Source of the DNA: Lachnospiraceae bacterium
Lineage (GTDB): Bacteria > Bacillota > Clostridia > Lachnospirales > Lachnospiraceae
Assembly: GCA_011959285.1 (NCBI GenBank)
Contig: BLLW01000026.1
Span: forward strand, 1 to 46,909
DNA length: 46,909 nucleotides
Direction of reading: 5' to 3'
The notes under the pieces were generated by a model, which saw only the letters and a list, made by a program, of their open reading frames with translations, searched no databases and had not been told where the DNA came from. Positions 41,356 to 46,909 of the stretch are shown here, one piece after another. The translations under genes were made by a program, and so were the position numbers. The number at the start of each line of letters is the position of its first letter. The first letter of the stretch is position 1.

Positions 41356-43517
41356 ATCTTCTCCTTATAATCTACCCAGCGCATTTCCATGGGCTCCAAA
41401 TCAAGATGCTGCATCAATTCGCCATACACAAATAAATCCGTCTGCCTTGGTTCTTTGGAATTGTTGATTACTGCAATCTTACCCGTTTTCTTAAAAACAG
41501 CAAGTTCTGTATCCATATTTGTGACATAGAACTTTTTCATCTCTTCTTCCTGATGTGCCGCATAGTAAATCGCGCGCAATAAAATACGACAATTCTGGGG
41601 CGAATAAGGAAGCCCTGCAAAATAGACGCTTCTTCCTTTTCCATACTCGTTAACAACAAGACGACTATAAGGTTCGTCCATATTGAGTATCTGATAATGA
41701 TCCCCTTGGGCATAGATGCGGCTCTTACCTTCCCCAAAATCAATTTCCCCAGGCGTATCCTCCAAAATAAAGTGCCTGCTCTCTTCCACATTATACTTAT
41801 CCGTACTCATAGAAAAGCCAAGTTCTCTGTCCACACCAAGTACATCACAAAGCTGGAAATAATGTCCCTGATACTGGCATGCACTGGGTTCTCCCACACC
41901 GATAAATCCGCCCCCTTCGTCCACAAATCTACGAATCGCACATACTATTTTTTCATCTTTCCAGTTTTCCGCACCACTCCACGATGTGTATGCATCACCC
42001 GCATTGATAATCACTTTGATTTCCGGATCAATTCCTTCTCTCACCTGATCAAAAGTGATAAACTCTACTTCTATGGGCATGCCGCTTAAGCACTCGATTA
42101 CACCTACATAAGAATAAATCTCTCTGTACCACAAAGCATGATGAACCTGATTCGCCATCCACCTTCTTAAATTACCCCAACAATTTAAAATACCTACCTT
42201 AAAAGGAGCAGTATATGCCTTACTTCCCTGCATATTTTCATGAATCTGACGGAATTCATCCACCACACGGCTGATTTGATCAATAAAGCCCGGCCACTCG
42301 GCTGCCAGTTTCAGATACCCCCCGTATCCAATCCGGTCCAAAGGCGAACGAAGAATTGCCCTCCTTGCCTTTATCCAATTATCCTTAGCTTCCCCTATTG
42401 GATCTCCTCCTTCTGTAAATACATCAGGAAAAAAGTAAGGAAGGAGACGTCCCTCTGTATAATTGACCCCTTTGATGTCAGAAATCATGCGTAAGGTAAC
42501 GCCATCCCCCACAGAGCCCACAACTGCATCCAGACCAATTCCTTCAAAATATTTCCCATAAGGTTCTGTCCCTATCCAGTGATCCCCAAGGAACATCATA
42601 GCTTCCTTACCATAGCTGTGCACAATGTCTACCAGTTCTTTTGCCAAAGCACATACTTCTATCTGTTGAAATTCTATAAAATCTTTAAACTCCTTAGATG
42701 GCACCCTGAAAATGGAATTGTGATATCCCTGATCTACAATAAATTCAGGACGAAATTTATATCCTGCCCACTTTTCAAATTTTTCCAAAATATAGGGGCT
42801 TACACTGGCACTGTAACCAAACCACTCCACAAATTTTTCTCTCTTCTGATCGTCAAAGGTCAATGTAAACTGATGAAAGAACGTGGTAAAACGAACCACA
42901 TTCACATGAGGATTTTCCTCACACCATTTTTTCAGCTTTTCTTTGACATAAGCCTGTGTCTTAGGCTGCCTGACATCGTAGGTCAGCTGGTGAGGTGCAT
43001 TTTTCCAGTCATTCGTAATAAAATTGTACATATGTACCGGATCCCAGATCAGAAAAGCCAAAAAGCTTACCGTGTACCGGTGATAGGGAATTGACGAAAT
43101 TACAACCTCCCCCGAAGCCTCATCATATTCCCATTTATCTGTAGGTACCACCTCTCCCGTGGTTCTGTCGATTACTTCCCACCACCGCTTAGGAGAATCA
43201 ATCGTATTCACCTTAAGCTGCTCTGTATGGAATCCCCTCATGAGCTCGATCCGCAGACAATCGCTTCTAGCTGTAATGCAATCGCTGATCAGATATTCCT
43301 GCTGAACCTCTTCCGGATTATTCATTGCCCAGTCGTTATCCTTCCGAGTCGTATAATAAGTTGCATATATTTTCGCATCCTGGTCAAGAAGTTCTTCCGG
43401 CATGGTCGTTCCGTCACAATCCCTTAGCGCATCCGCACCCAGCAGATTTTTTAGACGTATTGTTTCGTCAACCATATCTACATCTGTAGGCAGTGTCAGT
43501 CTGCCTGCATTTTCCAT
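41352..43517 (-). CDS. lnpA: GH112 galacto-N-biose/lacto-N-biose phosphorylase
   Basis: A 721-residue 1,3-beta-galactosyl-N-acetylhexosamine phosphorylase. It cleaves galacto-N-biose (mucin core) or lacto-N-biose (milk oligosaccharide) with phosphate to give galactose 1-phosphate and GalNAc or GlcNAc. It matches the Bifidobacterium longum enzyme along its length: GRLTLP at the start, YTVSFLAFLIWDPVHMYNF, VVRFTTFFHQFTL, MMFLGDHWIGTEPY with the general-acid aspartate, EGRLLPYFFPDVF, and GGGFIGVGEPSA. The short C-terminal beta domain ends in RWVDYKEKI. No signal peptide: it works inside the cell. Start: ATG 43517 (MENAGRL), seven bases after GGAGG; ATGs at 43550 and 43523 are worse. Relative preference for GNB or LNB cannot be read. 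Confidence 0.95.
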   Translation of the reverse strand: MENAGRLTLPTDVDMVDETIRLKNLLGADALRDCDGTTMPEELLDQDAKIYATYYTTRKDNDWAMNNPEEVQQEYLISDCITARSDCLRIELMRGFHTEQLKVNTIDSPKRWWEVIDRTTGEVVPTDKWEYDEASGEVVISSIPYHRYTVSFLAFLIWDPVHMYNFITNDWKNAPHQLTYDVRQPKTQAYVKEKLKKWCEENPHVNVVRFTTFFHQFTLTFDDQKREKFVEWFGYSASVSPYILEKFEKWAGYKFRPEFIVDQGYHNSIFRVPSKEFKDFIEFQQIEVCALAKELVDIVHSYGKEAMMFLGDHWIGTEPYGKYFEGIGLDAVVGSVGDGVTLRMISDIKGVNYTEGRLLPYFFPDVFTEGGDPIGEAKDNWIKARRAILRSPLDRIGYGGYLKLAAEWPGFIDQISRVVDEFRQIHENMQGSKAYTAPFKVGILNCWGNLRRWMANQVHHALWYREIYSYVGVIECLSGMPIEVEFITFDQVREGIDPEIKVIINAGDAYTSWSGAENWKDEKIVCAIRRFVDEGGGFIGVGEPSACQYQGHYFQLCDVLGVDRELGFSMSTDKYNVEESRHFILEDTPGEIDFGEGKSRIYAQGDHYQILNMDEPYSRLVVNEYGKGRSVYFAGLPYSPQNCRILLRAIYYAAHQEEEMKKFYVTNMDTELAVFKKTGKIAVINNSKEPRQTDLFVYGELMQHLDLEPMEMRWVDYKEKI

Positions 43518-43546
43518 ATCCATTCCTCCATTCTTTCTCCTAATTT

Positions 43547-43711
43547 TCACTGAAATTTTCTATTATATAGATAAAGGAGCGCCAATATTCCCGCAAGTCC
43601 TATCAGCATGAGTAAAAGTCCCGTAGGACCAATATTGCGCTGTCCTGTTACGATAAGCGCCATACTGCCAATAAAAACAATGATGTATATCAATCGAATG
43701 ATCCACTTCAT
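43547..43711 (-). CDS. 54-residue two-helix membrane protein in the lacto-N-biose operon
   Basis: A very small protein, MKWIIRLIYIIVFIGSMALI followed by VTGQRNIGPTGLLLMLIGLAG and a short ending YLYNRKFQ. Two hydrophobic helices (about 4-21 and 29-48) are joined by a short polar loop TGQRNIGPT. Its ribosome binding site AAAGGAGGAG is strong and well placed before ATG 43711. It lies 13 bases after the MalG-type permease gene and 29 bases before the GH112 start, inside the operon. I recall similar small proteins (perhaps the DUF6903 family) next to lnpA in Lachnospiraceae, but have not checked it. A role with the sugar transporter is an inference from position only. Confidence 0.85.
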   Translation of the reverse strand: MKWIIRLIYIIVFIGSMALIVTGQRNIGPTGLLLMLIGLAGILALLYLYNRKFQ

Positions 43712-43724
43712 ACCATCTCCTCCT

Positions 43725-44606
43725 TTAACCCTTCAATCCGCCAAGGCTCATACCCTGAGTTAGTTTTTTCTGAACCATAATGTATAAAATCAGGGTAGGA
43801 AGCATTACGATTACCAGTCCGGCATAAAGCTGCCCATAATTTGCCGCTGCCTTCTGCGCCTGCATCAACTGCATAAGACCTACTGGAAGTGTCTTGGCAT
43901 CCTTTGTGAGCAGCGTCATAGAAATAATATATTCATTCCAGAAAGACAGAAAGTTGAATAAAATAACCGTAATGATACTCGGCAGCGCCATGGGCATCAT
44001 AATCTTAACCATCGTCCTAAAATAACCGCTTCCATCCACGTATGCCGCCTCTTCATAATCTCTCGGTATCGTTACAAAAAAGCCAGATAATAAATAAATA
44101 GTAAACGGCAGTGCTGTGGATGCGTATACCAGCGCTACCACAAATAGATTATTCAAGAAAAATCCGTCTCCGCCAAGGCTCTTTAAGAACTTATCTGCAT
44201 CCACGAACATCAGGAAAATGGGAACTACGATATAGTTCACATTGATAAACAGTCCGCCCATGAACATTACATTAATAAGCTTGCTCCCTCTAAACCGATA
44301 CCTCGCAAGCACATAAGCTGCAGGCAGCGCCACCACCAGTAATATGGCAAGGGCAAGAGCAGTAACCAGCACAGAGTTCATAAAGTACTCGCCCATCTTT
44401 GCTTTTTCAAAAGCATCAATAAAGTTCTGGAAATAAATTCCCTTCGGCATCGTCCATGGATTTCCATAAAATTCCGAATTTTCTTTAATCGATGCAAGGA
44501 ATACCCAGGCCACCGGAATAATAATACTGATTGCGAGAGTAATCAGGGCAACATAAATAAAAAGTTTATATAAAGCGTCAAAGCTCATTTCTTTTTTCTT
44601 GTTCAT
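43725..44606 (-). CDS. Sugar ABC transporter permease, MalG/UgpE type
   Basis: A 293-residue permease with six transmembrane helices. The EAA loop is EEAAYVDGSGYFRTMVKIMMPMALP, which contacts the ATPase; the N terminus carries a short basic cytoplasmic part and the C-terminal end LGGLKG is typical of the MalG class. With the MalF-type permease encoded 12 bases upstream it should form the channel for galacto-N-biose/lacto-N-biose or a related sugar. No ATPase gene is in the cluster, so a shared MsmK-type ATPase from elsewhere is expected. ATG 44606 is preceded by AGGAGG at seven bases; a GTG two codons earlier lies within the spacer. Confidence 0.94.
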   Translation of the reverse strand: MNKKKEMSFDALYKLFIYVALITLAISIIIPVAWVFLASIKENSEFYGNPWTMPKGIYFQNFIDAFEKAKMGEYFMNSVLVTALALAILLVVALPAAYVLARYRFRGSKLINVMFMGGLFINVNYIVVPIFLMFVDADKFLKSLGGDGFFLNNLFVVALVYASTALPFTIYLLSGFFVTIPRDYEEAAYVDGSGYFRTMVKIMMPMALPSIITVILFNFLSFWNEYIISMTLLTKDAKTLPVGLMQLMQAQKAAANYGQLYAGLVIVMLPTLILYIMVQKKLTQGMSLGGLKG

Positions 44607-44618
44607 ATGCACCCCTCC

Positions 44619-45512
44619 TTAAAATTCCAGTGGTTCTCGTTTGGTAACGAAATTGACAACAGCCGAAAGACCAAAAGAAAATAAAAATACGATAACGCCG
44701 ATTGCCATACCATATCCATAGGAGGAATTGGTATATGCCTGCTTATACATATAACTCAAAAATACTTCCGTAGCCCCGTCCGGTCCTCCGCTTGTCAATG
44801 CCTTTACAAACAGAAAGCTTAAGTTGATGGAACTGATGACAAAGAACGTCAATGTAGTCCTTACATTGGTCCAGATCAGCGGAAGGGTTATGGAAAAGAA
44901 CTGCTGAATGCGCCCCGCTCCTTCCAGATTCGCTGATTCGTAAAGACTTTCCGGAACACTTGCCATACTTGCCATATACATGACCATGTAGTAACCAATC
45001 GCCTGCCAAATCATGGCAATGACAAGACTGTAAATAACCAGCTTCTGATCTCCCAGCCAAAGAATCGGTGTCTTATCGCTTCCTCTGAAAATCCCGATAA
45101 TGCTGTTCAAAAGACCATTGTTAGGATCATAAATTGCTGAAAAGATTGCCGAAATAACAACTACCGACAAAATGTTGGGGATATAAAAAATAATTCTGTA
45201 AAAATTCTGTCCCTTAATTTCTTCCCTCGATAAAATCGCCGCAAATATTAAAGAGAGCGCCATTGTCACAATGGTTACGCAAACAATCAAAAGGACTGTA
45301 TTCTGGAAGGAACGGAAAAAGTTCATATCCTCCATTAAAATCTTAAAATTATTCAGTCCCACAAATTCCTTAGTATTGGAATATCCCCCCCATTTATAAA
45401 GGGACATCTTAAATACATTAAAGGTTGGAATCAGCATAAAGATTATAAACAAAATAACTGCCGGTGCAACACATACCCCAATAAAAACACTTCTTGCTTT
45501 GCCCTTTTTCAC
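44619..45512 (-). CDS. Sugar ABC transporter permease, MalF/UgpA type
   Basis: A permease of 297 residues with six helices. The EAA loop is ESANLEGAGRIQQFFSITLPLI, and the ending FVTKREPLEF is common in this class. It lies behind the solute-binding protein gene, with a terminator-like hairpin between the two (45582-45619), and overlaps none of its neighbours. Start: the only ribosome binding site, GGAGG, is one base from ATG 45518 but seven bases from the in-frame GTG 45512, so the GTG is preferred; the difference is two residues. A longer reading upstream to 45617 would start inside the terminator and is rejected. Confidence 0.92.
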   Translation of the reverse strand: MKKGKARSVFIGVCVAPAVILFIIFMLIPTFNVFKMSLYKWGGYSNTKEFVGLNNFKILMEDMNFFRSFQNTVLLIVCVTIVTMALSLIFAAILSREEIKGQNFYRIIFYIPNILSVVVISAIFSAIYDPNNGLLNSIIGIFRGSDKTPILWLGDQKLVIYSLVIAMIWQAIGYYMVMYMASMASVPESLYESANLEGAGRIQQFFSITLPLIWTNVRTTLTFFVISSINLSFLFVKALTSGGPDGATEVFLSYMYKQAYTNSSYGYGMAIGVIVFLFSFGLSAVVNFVTKREPLEF

Positions 45513-45581
45513 ATTCATACCTCCGTTTCCCGCAACAGCGAATGCCCCATTATGAATCGCTTTGCCAGCCCTCATCAGGTT

Positions 45582-45619
45582 AAAAAAGTGCTCCAAAGGC
45601 GGAAACCTCTGGAGCACCC
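45582..45619 (-). terminator. Intercistronic terminator between binding protein and permease genes
   Basis: On the minus strand GTGCTCCAGAGG (45617-45606) pairs over 12 positions with CCTTTGGAGCAC (45599-45588), with one G-U pair and a six-base loop, followed by six T (45587-45582). It sits 11 bases after the binding-protein stop and before the permease start, so it should reduce permease expression relative to the binding protein. Confidence 0.9.
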
Positions 45620-45628
45620 CTTAAACTC

Positions 45629-46909
45629 TTATTCCATTGCCGCTCTTAATTTATCACTTGCTTCTTCTACAGCTGCCTGCCACTCAGCAACAGTCTTGTC
45701 ACCGCTTACGATACTGTTAACTGTTCCGCACAGAGTATCCAGCATGTTTACGCCTTCTACCGGTGCTGTAGCTGCAAATCCGCCCATAACTGCGGTTGCG
45801 CCGTTGTCATAAATGCTGTAGAACATCTTGTTATCGCCTTCAAGATAATCGCTAACACCAGTAATCGGCTGAATTGCGGTTGCCTTAGCAAAAATCTGTG
45901 CCGCTTCATCAGAATACATATATGCTACGAATTCTTTTGCCATATCCTGATTCTGTGCTGCTGCAGGAATCCACATCTGCTCAAACCAGCAGAAGGAGCA
46001 GCCTGCTCCGCCATCATTTACTGCGGGAAGTGCCATAAAGCCCCACTCAAAGCCGTCTGCTCTGGGTGCTTCTGCCATTTCGCCGGGCAGCCATGTGCCG
46101 TTCGGGCAGAAGATTGCTTTGTTGTCAAGAATCAGCTGCTGATTCTTTGTAAAGTTGTCATTGTTTGCGTTTGCAACGGTAGTTGCCTCTGTATATCCAG
46201 CCAGCGTGCCAACCAGTTCAAATACCTTGGTTGCGTCTGCACTTTCCCAAATGCCGTCTTCGTATGTCATACAGCTGTCAAAGAATTCTGATCCGCCTGC
46301 TGAAGCCAGCGCTGCATAAGTGAATGCATCAAAATATCCGGTTGTAGGATATGTAAACAGTGCGATGCCTTCTGCTGCTGCTGTATCGCCTAATTCCCAC
46401 ATCTCGGTCCATGTTGTAGGTACATCCCAGCCTTTTTCTTTCAGCAATCCTGCATTGTAGAACAGACCGCAGGGGCTATAGAACATAGGTGCATAATAGG
46501 TTACGCCATCGCCGTAAGGATTGGTTGCCAGTGTGTCAAGGAAACCGGGAATGATTTTGTCTTTTACTTTTACGTCTTCGCCAGGTACCGTCATCTCAAG
46601 CACATCTGTCAAAGGAAGAAGTGCATTTTCCTTCGTCAGCGTTTCCGTAAGGGCTGCTTCACGTCCTGTAGCAAGATGTACCACATCGGGATAATCGCCT
46701 GCCTTCATGCTGGGGCTGATTACGTCTTCCAGCTTCTTATCGATGGTAAGTTCTACGGTCACACCGGGATGGGATGCTTCAAAAGCTGCCACAACCTCCG
46801 ACCACATATCTGCGCCGTAACCGCCTTCAAAGGCTGCTACCTTGAGCACTTGTTCTTCCACTTCAGGAGCCTCTTCTGCATCTGCCGGAGCGGGGCGCCT
46901 CTGCCTGCT
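45629..46909 (-). CDS. Extracellular sugar-binding lipoprotein (family 1), N-terminus beyond window end
   Basis: A solute-binding protein of ABC sugar transporters; about 427 residues are within the window and the signal peptide is not. The mature domain starts at about LKVAAFEGGYG and continues with SHPGVTVELTIDKK, GDYPDVVHLATG, and later FPNGTW-like and QPITGVSDYLEGDN segments, typical of the family 1 fold. An acidic Pro/Glu/Ala linker (ADAEEAPEVEEQ) precedes it, as is usual after a lipobox. The extreme 48 bases read SRQRRPAP in the frame of the gene, which does not fit such a linker; a one-base slip in the C4 run at 46892-46895 would restore QAEAP followed by the linker. It probably captures galacto-N-biose/lacto-N-biose, from context with GH112 and NahK. 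Confidence 0.9.
   Translation of the reverse strand, partial: SRQRRPAPADAEEAPEVEEQVLKVAAFEGGYGADMWSEVVAAFEASHPGVTVELTIDKKLEDVISPSMKAGDYPDVVHLATGREAALTETLTKENALLPLTDVLEMTVPGEDVKVKDKIIPGFLDTLATNPYGDGVTYYAPMFYSPCGLFYNAGLLKEKGWDVPTTWTEMWELGDTAAAEGIALFTYPTTGYFDAFTYAALASAGGSEFFDSCMTYEDGIWESADATKVFELVGTLAGYTEATTVANANNDNFTKNQQLILDNKAIFCPNGTWLPGEMAEAPRADGFEWGFMALPAVNDGGAGCSFCWFEQMWIPAAAQNQDMAKEFVAYMYSDEAAQIFAKATAIQPITGVSDYLEGDNKMFYSIYDNGATAVMGGFAATAPVEGVNMLDTLCGTVNSIVSGDKTVAEWQAAVEEASDKLRAAME

Noticed and set aside
1-46909. CRISPR arrays, insertion sequences, prophage, integrase or attachment sites
   Set aside because: Looked for on both strands; no regularly spaced repeats, transposase or integrase motifs, or phage genes were seen. 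The tRNA at the left end has no integrase nearby.

Overview
The window looks like a chromosomal segment from a Gram-positive, spore-forming anaerobe of the Clostridia, most likely family Lachnospiraceae; genus is not assigned. Evidence: moderate-to-low GC, strong AGGAGG-type ribosome binding sites, the sporulation cluster hup-rqcP-yabP-yabQ-divIC-spoIIE-tilS-hpt-ftsH in Bacillus/Clostridium order, a PerR/reverse-rubrerythrin/rubredoxin peroxide defence, a lacto-N-biose phosphorylase locus typical of gut Firmicutes, and a T-box and a ZTP riboswitch. Nearly all genes lie on the minus strand; the plus-strand exceptions are a tRNA-Gly, a Cu/Zn SOD-like gene, a small lipoprotein gene and the perR-rbr-rd operon. 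No rRNA, CRISPR array, insertion sequence or prophage was seen.

Layout. (1) 1-7252: 3' part of tRNA-Gly(TCC), then a tight minus-strand run of degV, sufC, a single sufB/D-type gene, two half-size ABC exporter genes and a CPBP intramembrane protease. (2) 7373-12064: SodC-like protein; a 61-residue protein; a ZTP riboswitch driving a split purine end-pathway (PurO-type IMP cyclohydrolase plus stand-alone AICAR transformylase); a lipoprotein; a short-chain dehydrogenase. (3) 12129-14258: GH13 alpha-glucanase-type enzyme. (4) 14549-21603: the ftsH-to-hup housekeeping and sporulation block. (5) 21751-27629: PEGA lipoprotein, CotS-family kinase-like protein, CCA-adding enzyme, and prolyl-tRNA synthetase behind a proline T-box. 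(6) 27646-33519: O-antigen-ligase-like membrane protein, AI-2E family protein, RluA pseudouridine synthase, and a two-component system. (7) 33590-34804: perR, reverse rubrerythrin and rubredoxin with a Fur/PerR-like operator. (8) 34875-40052: degenerate phosphoribosyltransferase, chemoreceptor, S-adenosylhomocysteine hydrolase homologue and an MTA/SAH deaminase. (9) 40210-46909: lacto-N-biose/galacto-N-biose use: binding protein (cut by the window end), two permeases, a 54-residue membrane protein, GH112 phosphorylase and N-acetylhexosamine 1-kinase.

The points most worth following: the SahH homologue carries a Glu-x-Lys pair where adenine-specific enzymes have Thr-x-Glu/Gln, and sits next to a SAH/MTA deaminase, which fits recycling through S-inosylhomocysteine; the ZTP riboswitch has mutually exclusive pseudoknot and hairpin structures; spoIIE has a 21-bp-spaced promoter with a Spo0A-like box over its -35 and encodes a protein lacking the membrane domain; the yabP Shine-Dalgarno sequence is buried in an 18-position hairpin; and a 54-residue membrane protein is embedded in the lacto-N-biose operon.
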